A DNA stretch of 64,000 nucleotides from Actinomycetaceae bacterium (GCA_030537615.1 JAUNVP010000005.1:1-64000); one strand, 5' to 3'. Positions 28,107-37,770 are shown, counted from the first letter of the stretch. Translations and numbers: made by a program. The notes: generated by a model from the sequence alone, not told the origin.

Positions 28107-28865
28107 ATGACAAACTCAACATCCCCTTCACGTCGCACCGTGGTTAAGGGTGCAGCATGGACCGCACCAGCAGTCGTTGTGGCAAGTGCAGTTCCCGCAA
28201 TGGCTGCATCGAATGACGAAGAACTTTGCTCTGTAAGTGCAGATGAGCTCAACTGGTACAATCAGGGGGCCGATGTCGTTTCGTGGACCTCGTTTAGAGG
28301 AACTGATGAATCGGCCATCGCTGGGATGAAGGGCACGTACTACGACATCCGTATGGGAACGTGGCAATTTGGTATTGCCAATAATCCAAAATTCCGAAAT
28401 CAGAATATTACTGGATATAGAATCAACTGGAACCCTGGTCATCCGATTAAGCTTCGTACGATCGATATTGATGAGTGGAATAACGGTGGTCAGCTAGTTG
28501 AAGGGCCCTCCGATCCTGAAGGTAACCGCGAATTCGAAGGCCGCTTTACAAAACAGCCGAATGCAAATCCGCTCTATATTGCTTCCGGTTTGTTCTTTGA
28601 CGGTGGCATTCAGACGACGCTCCCGCGCTACCTCGCGTGCGGTCCAGACAAGTTTCCTCGGCGTTTCCTTGCATCAATTCCATTTTCGGTGACGTTCATC
28701 CGAGGGCTAGACCCGTCGGGGGTGCCGCAGCCTGAACTGGTGTGCGGTGCTATCTACTACTGGAATGCAGTGATGTATTCAGGTCTCACTTGCTCGAACT
28801 ACTCGAGCGATGAGAGGACTCACTGGGTCTCGGTTGGACTACCGGAGATTGCGCCAAAGGCCTAG
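28107..28865 (+). CDS. Tat-exported protein of an unrecognised family (copy 1)
   Basis: 252 residues. Signal peptide PSRRTVVKGAAWTAPAV with likely cleavage after VPAMA (about residue 33). The mature part shares a colinear pattern with 30829-31584: GTYYDIRMGTWQF/GSFFDLRLGFWRF, DIDEWNNGGQLVEGP/SIDRIAWNNGRVLSRGP, GIQTTLPRY/SIQSTMPYS, SIPFSVTF/SVPFGISF and YYWNAVMYSG/YHWNVVLRSG. No known domain is recognised. ATG 28107 is used because it starts the conserved signal; the frame opens upstream to 28002. The ribosome site is poor (AAAGG 12 bases away). Confidence 0.7.
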   Translation: MTNSTSPSRRTVVKGAAWTAPAVVVASAVPAMAASNDEELCSVSADELNWYNQGADVVSWTSFRGTDESAIAGMKGTYYDIRMGTWQFGIANNPKFRNQNITGYRINWNPGHPIKLRTIDIDEWNNGGQLVEGPSDPEGNREFEGRFTKQPNANPLYIASGLFFDGGIQTTLPRYLACGPDKFPRRFLASIPFSVTFIRGLDPSGVPQPELVCGAIYYWNAVMYSGLTCSNYSSDERTHWVSVGLPEIAPKA

Positions 28866-28912
28866 TCCGATACTGTCGCAAATCAGGCTCATTACTTTAG
28901 TCCTTATTTGGG

Positions 28913-28949
28913 CTGGGATTCTGCACCATTTATAGGCGCAGAATCCCAG
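28913..28949 (+). terminator. Hairpin after the second Tat gene
   Basis: Perfect 12-bp stem CTGGGATTCTGC/GCAGAATCCCAG with a 13-base loop, 48 bases after the stop. The downstream bases are TCGTTTA, a weak T tract. Confidence 0.55.
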
Positions 28950-29003
28950 TCGTTTAGGCCGTATCCAAATCGTGCTAGCGATCGGATACCTGGTGCGTTT
29001 CTC

Positions 29004-29469
29004 GTGACGAAATCGATATAGCCCTTACAGTACGCGATCGTCAAAGGTGTCACGAGTTTCACGCCGGGGCTTGTCGCGGCGAACTTCGTGCCCGCAATGG
29101 CCGCATCTCCCAATGACCACCTCAGTGAATTCGAAGCTGATAAGCACGAGCAATACAGCTATAAAACTGGCGCTATCTCCTGGAGTAATGAGGTAGATTC
29201 CATCCCTTTTGACTATTTCTGGAAAGGCTGCCTTCTCTGATACCTGCTTGGGGCAGGGCTATTTAAGTATCATGCGTCCCGAAATTTGCCAAACAAAAGA
29301 ATGCTCTATGTAGCGGAATTGGAGGCATGGTCTTCCCGTTGTAATTTGTGCCGTGGTTTCGGAAATGCATGAGTATGATGGCCTGCTCGTCGCAGGGCCA
29401 TCCGGCCCGAGTGATGGTGAGGCGTTTGCTGGGCGTTGGAGCGTCAAGCTGAATGATGGTCGCTTGTGA
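29004..29469 (+). pseudogene. Decayed copy of the Tat-protein family (wreck 1)
   Basis: Reading from GTG 29004 gives VTKSI-stop-PLQYAIVKGV, which lines up residue for residue with MTNSTSPSRRTVVKGA of the intact gene, then NFVPAMAASPNDHLSEFEAD and KTGAISWSNEV. A stop at 29238-29240 and a frame change follow; family sequence returns at about 29310-29469 as RNWRHGLPVV and EYDGLLVAGPSGPSDGEAFAG, matching INWNPGHPI and DEWNNGGQLVEGPSDPEGNREFEG. The twin arginines are lost. The last third is missing or too diverged; a faint SLAYPFNL near 29527 may be its trace. Confidence 0.75.
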
Positions 29470-29735
29470 TCGGCTCTGACCTGGTGACGTGAGGAGCATT
29501 TCAACTAACTTGTATTACTGCTTCTTTAGCTTACCCATTCAATTTGAAAGAGCTTTCGTCGTTTAGGTGCCTTTCTCGGCGATCTTCGTTCGCTGGCGTA
29601 GTGTTGCCCCCTGTGTGTAACCGTGCTGCTTGCTAGCGCTTCAATGCCAGGCAACGTGGTAACTGGGATAGTGAAGAACTGCTTCAGTTTGCGCTCTAGC
29701 TACTCGTCGAAGCGTAGACCCTAGAGAGTCTGTGA

Positions 29736-30083
29736 TTGATCTGTGTTTTGGCATTCGCTCAGTGCGCAGTCGGAAATCTTCCTGCTAACACACTCTTTGT
29801 TCTGTTTGCATTCTCGTTAGTGATGGCACTAGTTGACGTGATTGTTTATAAGTCGTATAACTGGAAAGATGGATCGATATGGTGGCCGGATCGGCTTGAC
29901 AGTCCGTTGATTCAAGCGTGTGGCAGGTCTCCGTGGACGGGCTTGCCATTTGAGTGGCGTCGAGCGCTGTTAGCGGGCTCTTTTTCCTATATCGTCGTTA
30001 AGATAGAGAGTATTATTTTAGCTATCTATTCGACCGCTTTGGTGAATCCTTATCGCGCGTGTCATAGTGTGGTTCGTAGGTAA
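29736..30083 (+). CDS. Possible small membrane protein, unrecognised
   Basis: 115 residues from a TTG start, with two hydrophobic stretches (about 16-37 and 82-100) around a polar loop containing YNWKDGSIWW. No family recognised. There is no clear ribosome site, and it lies in a decayed, AT-rich stretch, so it may be a fragment or chance frame. Confidence 0.3.
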   Translation: MICVLAFAQCAVGNLPANTLFVLFAFSLVMALVDVIVYKSYNWKDGSIWWPDRLDSPLIQACGRSPWTGLPFEWRRALLAGSFSYIVVKIESIILAIYSTALVNPYRACHSVVRR

Positions 30084-30828
30084 CGACATTGTTTTGCGCT
30101 GATTTCAATTATTTTCGGCGCAAGTGTAGGGATATTCCTGGATCAAATTGCTTCGCGATTTACTGTCGGTGATGATGATTATTTCTAATACCGTTATCGT
30201 TGTAATCGTTCAGCGACTGCTTTGGCTGTGAGGCTAGACAGTACTTCGAGTCAAGGTGCCTAGTATAGACAGGATCTGAAAACTACAGTGGAAACTGTGG
30301 AACGTGTTTTGACGAGTAATGGTTTGCCAGGAGAAAGTCACTACAGATCAACCGAGTTATGATTTTCGCAGAGATTGAACAAGGGTCAGTATCCGCTTTG
30401 GAAGATGGTAAAGGTCTATCAGTCTTTTCAGTTTCTGCAGAATGTGAATTTACTGACGATGCTGAGTTGGACCGTTCAATATATCATGCGAAGTTAAATA
30501 TTTATATAACAGCATTGTTTAAGTGGGTGCTAGTGGTGGTCTGGCGATCGGGTATTTAAGTCTCGAAACCTGCCGTGAGTAAAGTGAGTGGGTCTGAGGT
30601 GGATGGTCAAAATGGCTGCTAATTCCGTGTTTTGTAATCTGTGGACAGTGCTCTCACGGGTCTTCTTGGAGTATCTTGGGTGCAATTGAAGAATTGGCTA
30701 ATAGCACCTACGCAGGTATATCTCAAAAGTCGAACCAGCGGTGGGAATTGCGTTTAAAACGGAAGACTAAAGTCCTATAGTGAGAACAGGTCGCGCCTGC
30801 GGCCAGTATCAACTGGAGAGGACGATAT
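30084..30828. other. AT-rich gene-free stretch before the third Tat gene
   Basis: Many stops in all frames. A 66-codon frame at 30359-30559 has no recognisable content. Together with 29470-29735 it looks like decayed sequence. A CCAGT-atca-ACTGG hairpin sits just before the ribosome site of the next gene. Confidence 0.5.
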
Positions 30829-31584
30829 ATGTCGAATCAACACGGTGCAGTTTCCCGCAGGAACCTGCTGAAGGGATTAGCTATTGGAGCGCCTGCCGCA
30901 ATAATTCTTCCTTCTGTGGCTTACGGAGCGCAAAATGCCGAAGTTGCTGACGACCTGGGCTTTCGACGCCCGATAGGTGAAAATCTGTTGTGGACGCGGA
31001 TGATCGGTACCCGTGAAGGACTTGGTTCGGGAACACGCGGGTCTTTCTTCGACCTCCGTCTCGGATTCTGGCGTTTCAATGATCCGGTAATCGCGAACTG
31101 TGAAACGAGTGTTTCGTGGAACTACCGCGACGAGATTCGTATCGCGTCTATCGATCGCATCGCGTGGAATAATGGTCGTGTCTTGAGCCGTGGTCCCGTT
31201 GATGCAGCGGGCAATAACGAGTGGACTGCTTGGTTCGCTCAGAACCCGGCTAACCAGGTATTCACGGCGAAGGTCGGTTACGGTTTTGTCGGTTCCATTC
31301 AATCAACCATGCCGTACTCGATTCGTCGCGCCTACTGCAAGGTAGGAAAGAATGAGGCGTACCGTAATCTTCTCGTCTCTGTTCCGTTCGGTATTTCCTT
31401 CTACGACAAGGGTTCCGCCGTTCTCTCTTCGAAGCCTGAAGGTGCAGATGCTTACCACTGGAACGTTGTGCTTCGGTCCGGGCCGTATGGCGTCACCTAC
31501 CTGGGTGATGCTCTCGAAACATTCGTGACCAAGGGGCTACCTACTCTCGACGGTAGTACCTCAGTCGCGATTCCTCGCCCCTAA
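30829..31584 (+). CDS. Tat-exported protein of an unrecognised family (copy 2)
   Basis: 251 residues. Signal peptide VSRRNLLKGLAIGAPAAI, closer to the classical Tat consensus than its relatives, with likely cleavage after SVAYG. The mature domain is the diverged partner of 28107-28865 (shared blocks listed there); the conserved Trp, Asp and paired YxWNxV segments suggest one fold. No enzyme motif is recognised. A good ribosome site (GGAGAGGA) supports the ATG at 30829, and the frame is intact, so this copy is probably expressed. Confidence 0.72.
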   Translation: MSNQHGAVSRRNLLKGLAIGAPAAIILPSVAYGAQNAEVADDLGFRRPIGENLLWTRMIGTREGLGSGTRGSFFDLRLGFWRFNDPVIANCETSVSWNYRDEIRIASIDRIAWNNGRVLSRGPVDAAGNNEWTAWFAQNPANQVFTAKVGYGFVGSIQSTMPYSIRRAYCKVGKNEAYRNLLVSVPFGISFYDKGSAVLSSKPEGADAYHWNVVLRSGPYGVTYLGDALETFVTKGLPTLDGSTSVAIPRP

Positions 31585-31595
31585 CGTGACAAGCT

Positions 31596-31645
31596 CCGTG
31601 AGAGTGTGGTGTTGCTACTGAGGTGGTAGCGCCACCCTCTCACGG
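31596..31645 (+). terminator. Hairpin after the third Tat gene
   Basis: CCGTGAGAGTGTGG pairs with CCACCCTCTCACGG (one mismatch in 14) around a 22-base loop, 11 bases after the stop. No T tract follows. Confidence 0.5.
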
Positions 31646-31794
31646 TATCTCGGTCCGGGAGTCTAAGAAAGAACGGCACGATTCAGGCTGTTGATCACAT
31701 GTTGGGGGCAAGCATCGTTTGTTGCGATTTGGCGTGAAAGCTTAGCCGTGAGAACATGTTCGCCTCTCGTCTTGTATAGTGTGGTTATTAACTC

Positions 31795-31821
31795 TAGCCA
31801 TCTCGACGGTGACGATGGCTA
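31795..31821 (+). promoter_or_regulatory. Hairpin in the 5' leader of Tat-family wreck 2
   Basis: TAGCCATC and GATGGCTA form an 8-bp stem with an 11-base loop, 23 bases before the start at 31845. A TATAGT hexamer at 31775-31780 could be its -10 box, but no matching -35 is clear. Confidence 0.4.
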
Positions 31822-31844
31822 ATGGATGAGAGGATCTCTCACTC

Positions 31845-32605
31845 ATGAAGAACTCACAGTCTCCATCACGACGGACAGTCGTCAAAGGTGCGGCATGGGC
31901 GACTCCGGCACTGGTTGTTGCCAGCTCAGTACCCGAAATGGCGGCATCGCCGACCCTCTGTGCAATGTTCCGATAGAAGCCATCGATACGCATCACAAAC
32001 AATTTGGATAGTAGCCCAATTCGATGGACGGCTTCGAAGGGCGGGTCCGATGACGTATTTAAGTTAGACTCAGCTACTTTGGGGAATGGGGTTTCGACCT
32101 CCACACAGTTGCACCGTACGATGCGCAGAGCATTAGCGGGTATCGCGCCAATTTCAAGACCAACTGGGCGGTAATATATCACTCAATCGATCCGGACGTA
32201 TATGACGGTAATCCTGGCGAAAGGATATTTTAGGCTGGCGAATACAATGGTCCAGACTGGCGGTGGCACGGGGAAGTAGTCAAGGGTTCCGAGCCGAATT
32301 CTGATCTGTTTGCTGCAGGATCGTCGAAGACTTTTATCGGCGATCTCGAGAGCGACATACCTTGGAGAGACAACTGCTCACATTTTGAGGAGCAGGGAAA
32401 GAAGTGGACACTTCTGGTCAGTATTCCGTTTTGGTTCGAGTTCCTTCGTAATGGGGAAAGAGTTGATTGCGGCTACGGTAAGACGCGGCTACTGTACTGG
32501 AACGCTGTCTTGAGAGCTGATGGCACCTGCCTCAACTATGAGGTCGCCGACCTCGAAAGGGACGTCTGGATCTCGGACTCGGTTCCCGAGGTACAGACAC
32601 CGTAA
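31845..32605 (+). pseudogene. Decayed copy of the Tat-protein family (wreck 2)
   Basis: The signal peptide is intact (SPSRRTVVKGAAWATPALVV, SSVPEMAAS) but a TAG at 31974-31976 ends it after 43 codons. The same frame resumes with SSPIRWTASKGGSDD, then a frameshift near 32070-32090 is needed to continue with SISGYRANFKTNW (compare NITGYRINW). A second TAG at 32231-32233 interrupts that frame. The rest reads cleanly to TAA 32605 with LLVSIPFWFEFLRNG and LLYWNAVLRADGTCLNYE, matching copy 1. Three lesions make it non-functional unless rearranged. Confidence 0.85.
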
Positions 32606-32626
32606 ATCGGACCTTCCGGGCATTTC

Positions 32627-33883
32627 TCAGTCGGTTATTGCTCGGCACTCCAGGTAGTAGCGTTTCTCTTCGGCCTCGCCCAAGGAGAAGCTCTTGCGAG
32701 GCATCGTTCCGCGCTCAGCCACGTAGTCAAACAACGCCGATCGATCGATTGACGGGAGTAGAATACCAATACCACCGTCGGCGCTCACAAGACGCTGGAT
32801 CTCGTCCTCGCCATGGATGTACTCGCAGGCGTGCGCGGGATCGAGGGCAAGTTCGTCAAGGAGACCGTCCACTACGTGTTGTACGGCCTCGATAATAAGA
32901 GTGCCCGGTTGCGCCACCGAGAACTCGACCGCTTCGTTTGGAGTCACGAGCGTTACCTTCTCGCGAGACATATCCGGGTGCTCAGCGTTCCACGCGTTAA
33001 ACGCAGCCTTCAGCTGATCAAATGAGATCCCCCGAAGCCAGCGGTGAATAGGCTCCATGACCAGCCCCGGATCGTGAACCTCAATAAGCTCAACTAGAGC
33101 AAATCGGGCCGGATGGTTGTCCGAAGCACCACTCTGTTTCAGTCTTGCCCAATGTGAGCGCGCAGCCGCGAGCGAATGGTTGCCATCACCGACAATAAAA
33201 CGGAACCCCCGATCGGCAACGTCCAGTCGATCAAGTGCCTGTGATGCCGCCTCCCACAATGGTGACGACCCCTCAAGTTTCCACCCTTTGACGGATCCTC
33301 CATCAAGCATCAGATCAGTTTCATACAGCTGGTCGAGAGCGCCGCTGTGTGCCGCCCGCTCAATCGGACCGAATGCTCTATCGGACGGATCATCAAATAA
33401 AACCTGCACGTGTGGTAGTTCAAGGGATGCATTCGAACGCACCGCCTCGCGCGCAGGAATCCGTTCGAGAACAGTTTCTTCGGATGCGCGCACATCGACC
33501 TCATCTCCCGGTCGATACGAATACTGTTCGAGGTCAAGAGCCACTACCAAGGAGCGGCGTCGTTCAACCCGGGACGTTCTTCGCTCCACGTAAACAACTG
33601 AGTTGGAGTGGGGGACGAGGACATTCGCGAGATACGAGGACATCGCAGAATGTGTCGCTGCGACGCGCTCGGCTAGCTGCTGTTCAGATTCGGTGCCTAA
33701 AAATACTTCCGGAACAATCATGCGCAATGAGGAGGGTGCATCCGCGACCAGATCATCAACGCGAGACCAGTACTCAGGTGAGGAACTAAACTGATCGGCC
33801 GCGACCACACACCAGCGAAACAGATCGACTCCGCGAGGAACTAAAAAGGTGGTAGGTGAGACAGGTGCAGGCGTCGGTAGCAT
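32627..33883 (-). CDS. DUF1015 family protein
   Basis: 418 residues. Conserved DUF1015 features are an N-terminal proline-rich start, FRWCVVAADQFSSSPEYW, and the central IVGDGNHSLAAARSHW, where family members have GDGHHR/GDGNHS. The biochemical role of the family is not established. ATG 33883 is preferred to 33910 because AAAGGA lies five bases upstream. It ends 22 bases from the wreck at 31845-32605 and is divergent from the LCP gene. Confidence 0.82.
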   Translation of the reverse strand: MLPTPAPVSPTTFLVPRGVDLFRWCVVAADQFSSSPEYWSRVDDLVADAPSSLRMIVPEVFLGTESEQQLAERVAATHSAMSSYLANVLVPHSNSVVYVERRTSRVERRRSLVVALDLEQYSYRPGDEVDVRASEETVLERIPAREAVRSNASLELPHVQVLFDDPSDRAFGPIERAAHSGALDQLYETDLMLDGGSVKGWKLEGSSPLWEAASQALDRLDVADRGFRFIVGDGNHSLAAARSHWARLKQSGASDNHPARFALVELIEVHDPGLVMEPIHRWLRGISFDQLKAAFNAWNAEHPDMSREKVTLVTPNEAVEFSVAQPGTLIIEAVQHVVDGLLDELALDPAHACEYIHGEDEIQRLVSADGGIGILLPSIDRSALFDYVAERGTMPRKSFSLGEAEEKRYYLECRAITD

Positions 33884-34033
33884 GGTGATCCTTTCGCTCA
33901 GGATGAGCATGGCACTTCAGCCCATGATAGACCACCGGTAAAAATGTGGATAAACGCTCACCTGTGCAGGCTTACACCGTGGATTTCTAATCGCTAGAAT
34001 CAAGGGCAGCTATGCGCTTCGGAAAGGCGATCA

Positions 34034-35056
34034 ATGTCAACGAATCTGGCCCATGTACAAGCAGACGACAAGCAGCCGATGTCGCGATTAAAAAAAGCAC
34101 TCATTGTACTCGCGATTATCGCATTGATTCTCGTGGCGGCTGTTGTCGCACTATTCTTCTACATCCGGGTAGGTGTGCTCGGTCAACTCGTCACGCTGGA
34201 CGATCCCTTCCCTGAAACTGAAGGACGCCCCGCCGTTGAAGAAGAAACCGACACAGTCAATTTCCTCATACTCGGCTCTGACTCCCGCATTTCGGGAGGA
34301 GACCCAACGTACTGGGAACAGGACGCGCAGCGCACTGACACCATGATCCTCGCGCAGTTGAGTGAAAAGAACAATACTCTCACCGTGATGTCGATTCCTC
34401 GCGACTCGTGGGTCGATGTGCCGAGTGTGGGAATGGCAAAAATCAACGCAGCCTACGCCAACGGAGGGCCAAAGCTCACTATCGAAACGGTCGAGACGGT
34501 AACGGGGGTGCGGATTGATCACTTCTTGCTCGTTGACTTCACTACTTTCAAGAGGCTGACGGACAAACTGGGGGGAGTGACCGTCAATGCCGTGTACTGG
34601 GGCGGAATGAAAACCCTCAACGGTGAAGAAGCACTGGCGTTCGTCCGTGAAAGGCAATCGCTTGAACATGGGGACTTTAGCCGCGTCCTGCGACAGCAAG
34701 AATGGATTAGAGCCATCATGAGTAAAGTATTCAATGAGGGCGTTTTGTACGATCCGCAGAAGACGCTTGGTTTGATAGAGACGGTTGCATCCGATACCGC
34801 TGTTGACGACTCACTTGGCATCCCGCAGATGATGGAGTACGCAAAGAAAGCACGCAATATTCGTCCAGACAACGTCATTTTTATTACCGCACCGTGGACG
34901 GGCACAGGTTGGTCACCGGATGGGCGCCAGTCCATTGTCAATCTCGATTACGACAAGTTTGGCCCCCTGATGAACGCGTGGAAAGAGGACAATCTTAAGC
35001 AGTTCCTCGACGAAAACCAGGACGATTACCCGAAGCTCGGATCAATGGTCTGGTAG
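34034..35056 (+). CDS. LytR-CpsA-Psr (LCP) family wall-polymer ligase
   Basis: 340 residues: short cytoplasmic tail, one membrane span (about 23-45) and an extracellular LCP domain. Conserved segments are NFLILGSDSR, RTDTMILAQL, SIPRDSWVDVP, KINAAYANGGP and NGEEALAFVRER, containing the Arg and Asp residues that bind the lipid pyrophosphate. LCP enzymes transfer undecaprenyl-linked glycopolymers to peptidoglycan, so it could attach the polymer made by the 1-20 kb locus, though actinobacteria carry several. GGAAAGGCGATCA precedes the ATG. Confidence 0.9.
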   Translation: MSTNLAHVQADDKQPMSRLKKALIVLAIIALILVAAVVALFFYIRVGVLGQLVTLDDPFPETEGRPAVEEETDTVNFLILGSDSRISGGDPTYWEQDAQRTDTMILAQLSEKNNTLTVMSIPRDSWVDVPSVGMAKINAAYANGGPKLTIETVETVTGVRIDHFLLVDFTTFKRLTDKLGGVTVNAVYWGGMKTLNGEEALAFVRERQSLEHGDFSRVLRQQEWIRAIMSKVFNEGVLYDPQKTLGLIETVASDTAVDDSLGIPQMMEYAKKARNIRPDNVIFITAPWTGTGWSPDGRQSIVNLDYDKFGPLMNAWKEDNLKQFLDENQDDYPKLGSMVW

Positions 35057-35113
35057 GCGTGTCGAATGGCGGACTTTTCCGCCGAGAGCTGACAATGCGC
35101 GTTCAATAGGAGC

Positions 35114-36157
35114 ATGACCTCAACGATTGATCTCGCAGTAATCCCCGGCGACGGAATTGGGCCCGAAGTCGTACACGCAGCACTCGCTGTCGCTCGCGTC
35201 GCGGCCGGCTCCGACCTCGATATTCGCGAAACCCACTACCGGCTCGGCGCTGAACGCTGGTTGGACGACGGAAGCGTTCTACCTGAGAACGAGCTCGAAG
35301 CACTCCAGCAACACGATGCCATTTTACTTGGTGCCATCGGCGATCCGCGGGTGCCATCAGGCGTTCTTGAACGGGGACTATTACTGAAATTGAGGTTCGC
35401 CCTCGATCACTATGTCAATCTGCGGCCGGGACGATACTATCCGGCAGTTACCAGTCCACTCGCTCATCCCGGAGACATCGACCTCGTCGTTGTTCGAGAA
35501 GGAACCGAGGGCCTCTACTGCGGTAACGGGGGAGCAGTGCGCGTTGGTACGAAAGACGAAATCGCCACCGAAGTATCGGTCAACACGGCGATGGGGGTGC
35601 GACGTGTCGTCGAGTACGCGTTCGCATTGGCGGATTCCCGCCCGAAACGACATCTCACTCTCGTACACAAACACAACGTCCTCGTTCACGCCGGCGACAT
35701 GTGGCGACGAATCGTAGACGAGGTCGCCACGCAGTACCCCGACGTCGACGTCGACTACAACCACATCGACGCGGCCACCATCTACCTGGTGACAGACCCC
35801 GCGCGATTTGATGTGATTGTCACCGATAACCTCTTCGGCGACATCATTACCGATGAAATCGGAGCTGTCACCGGAGGAATCGGCCTAGCGCCATCAGCGA
35901 ACCTCAACCCAACGGGCGAATTCCCATCGATGTTTGAACCGGTCCACGGCTCGGCCCCGGACATTGCGGGTACGGGCACAGCCGACCCGATCGCCACAAT
36001 TTCTTCCGTAGCTCTCATGTTTGACCACCTCGGACATCATGATGCTGCTCAACGCGTGCGGGGAGCTGTGGATCGTCATATGGACTACCGCGCACACCAT
36101 CCCGACGCCCCCGTCACCACTGACGCGGTGCGCGACGCGATCGTCGCCGACGTGTGA
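35114..36157 (+). CDS. leuB: 3-isopropylmalate dehydrogenase
   Basis: 347 residues. [11 protein letters not shown] at the N-terminus, RPGRYYPAV, the catalytic Tyr/Lys region and the metal-binding [17 protein letters not shown] are present, as is the NAD loop [15 protein letters not shown]. It oxidises and decarboxylates 3-isopropylmalate in leucine synthesis. Followed after 50 bases by ilvE in the same direction, so the two probably form one unit. LeuC lies at the end of the window. TAGGAG before the ATG. Confidence 0.95.
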   Translation: MTSTIDLAVIPGDGIGPEVVHAALAVARVAAGSDLDIRETHYRLGAERWLDDGSVLPENELEALQQHDAILLGAIGDPRVPSGVLERGLLLKLRFALDHYVNLRPGRYYPAVTSPLAHPGDIDLVVVREGTEGLYCGNGGAVRVGTKDEIATEVSVNTAMGVRRVVEYAFALADSRPKRHLTLVHKHNVLVHAGDMWRRIVDEVATQYPDVDVDYNHIDAATIYLVTDPARFDVIVTDNLFGDIITDEIGAVTGGIGLAPSANLNPTGEFPSMFEPVHGSAPDIAGTGTADPIATISSVALMFDHLGHHDAAQRVRGAVDRHMDYRAHHPDAPVTTDAVRDAIVADV

Positions 36158-36207
36158 CACGAAGATAACGATAAGTCCTAGAATGACAGCAATAGCAAGG
36201 AGGACTC

Positions 36208-37362
36208 ATGGCTAACGACGGCCTACAGCACACGGCTACCGATCTCGAGGAACGCGGAGGTCTCGCGCTTCCTCCTGCCGCCGAACTACGCGGTCGATTT
36301 TGCATCCAACCGCATCCGAACCCCACACCGGAGACCGAGTGGAAGCAGGTGATGAGCGAGCTGAAGTTCGGCACTCGCTTCTCCGATCACATGGCTGTTG
36401 CCACCTGGACTTCCGGAACAGGATGGCACGATCGACAGGTACGTCCCTTTGGTCCAATCGAACTGTCACCGGCGGCAGCCGTCCTCCACTACGGCCAAGA
36501 AGTTTTCGAAGGACTCAAAGCCTATCGTCACGCCGATGGGTCGGTGTGGACCTTCCGTCCTGCCTTTAACGCCGCTCGATTCAATGCCTCCGCCCGGCGC
36601 ATGGGTCTCCCCGAACTGCCCGTCGAAGACTTTGTCGGTTCCATCGTGTCTGTCGTTCAAGCGGATGAGCGTTTTGTTCCGCGCGATCCGGGCACCTCGC
36701 TATATCTGCGTCCGTTTATGTTCGCCTCCGAGCCGTTTCTCGGCGTGCGCCCGGCGCGCGAAATCACCTACATGATGATAGCCAGTCCCGTCGGGCCGTA
36801 TTTCGCTAACGGCCTCGCACCAGTGTCAATCTGGGTTACCCGGAAGTACCATCGTGCCGGCCCAGGTGGAACCGGAGCCGCTAAGACCGGCGGAAACTAC
36901 GCGTCCTCTCTTCTGCCACAAGAAGTTGCCGCTGAACGTGGCTTCGACCAGGTGTGTTTCCTTGATGCTGCAACGAACTCCAACTTAGAAGAACTCGGGG
37001 GAATGAATGTCTTTATCGTGCGTTCTGACGGGCGGGTGCAAACTCCTCGTTTGACGGGAACGATTCTCGAAGGTGGGACACGCTCCGCCATTATTCGGAT
37101 GTTGCGCGATCACGGCACCCCCGTAACAGAAGAAACGATTGCCATCGACCGTCTCATCGCCGACATTGCTACAGGTGACGTCGTTGAAATGTTTGCCTGC
37201 GGAACCGCCGCGGTGGTCACCCCCATCGGGCACCTCGCATCCGATGACTTTGACGTTAAACTTCCCCAGACAGAATTCACACAGACGGTCTACGACCGTC
37301 TCGTATCGATCCAAAACGGTCTGGCTCCCGACCCGTATGGGTGGACCTACCGCATCGTATAA
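36208..37362 (+). CDS. ilvE: Branched-chain amino-acid aminotransferase
   Basis: 384 residues, class IV PLP enzyme, group II (long) type. The PLP lysine is in GAAKTGGNYASSL (near residue 226), with FLDAATNSNLEELGGMN and FACGTAAVVTPIG further on. It catalyses the last step of Leu, Ile and Val synthesis. A strong AAGGAGG precedes the ATG. Downstream of leuB in probable operon. Confidence 0.95.
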   Translation: MANDGLQHTATDLEERGGLALPPAAELRGRFCIQPHPNPTPETEWKQVMSELKFGTRFSDHMAVATWTSGTGWHDRQVRPFGPIELSPAAAVLHYGQEVFEGLKAYRHADGSVWTFRPAFNAARFNASARRMGLPELPVEDFVGSIVSVVQADERFVPRDPGTSLYLRPFMFASEPFLGVRPAREITYMMIASPVGPYFANGLAPVSIWVTRKYHRAGPGGTGAAKTGGNYASSLLPQEVAAERGFDQVCFLDAATNSNLEELGGMNVFIVRSDGRVQTPRLTGTILEGGTRSAIIRMLRDHGTPVTEETIAIDRLIADIATGDVVEMFACGTAAVVTPIGHLASDDFDVKLPQTEFTQTVYDRLVSIQNGLAPDPYGWTYRIV

Positions 37363-37393
37363 AAAACAGGGCCGGCTCACTGAGCCGGCCCTG
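37361..37393 (-). terminator. Terminator between ilvE and the CsbD-like gene
   Basis: Perfect 13-bp stem CAGGGCCGGCTCA/TGAGCCGGCCCTG with a 1-base centre at 37367-37393. The A run at 37361-37366 gives a T6 tail on the minus strand, so it chiefly ends the CsbD-like transcript; it may also stop ilvE transcription. Confidence 0.85.
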
Positions 37394-37405
37394 AAACGTT
37401 AGCGC

Positions 37406-37633
37406 TTAGTTCGTGAACTTATCCTTCAGCTTCTCGACACCAGCCTTGATGTCCTCGCCAACCTGCTCAGCCTTATCTTTCACGGCCTCCGCAGCTTCCT
37501 TTACCTTGGCAGAACCCTGGTCGGCCTTGCCCTCAGCCTGCAGTTCCTTGTCATCGGTTAGCTTGCCAAAACCCTCTTTAGCCTTGCCACCGAGTTCTTC
37601 GGCCTTGTTCTCAATCTTGTCATCAGCGGACAT
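37406..37633 (-). CDS. CsbD-like small stress protein
   Basis: 75 residues, highly charged, Lys/Glu/Ala-rich helix-forming sequence starting MSADDKIENKAEELGGKAKE, with the GKLTDDKELQAEGKADQ core of the CsbD family. These small proteins are induced by general stress in several bacteria; their mechanism is not known. AAAGGTGATGTC precedes the ATG. It stands alone. Confidence 0.88.
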   Translation of the reverse strand: MSADDKIENKAEELGGKAKEGFGKLTDDKELQAEGKADQGSAKVKEAAEAVKDKAEQVGEDIKAGVEKLKDKFTN

Positions 37634-37770
37634 GACATCACCTTTCCACGTGCTCGGCAGACTACCTGCCGAAACTAACGACAGTAAGTTACAATATGAG
37701 CTTACCCCAGCTCACGCGGACTCACCACTTCAAACCGCAGTTATAGCATGTTGGTGCAGTGAAGAGGAGG

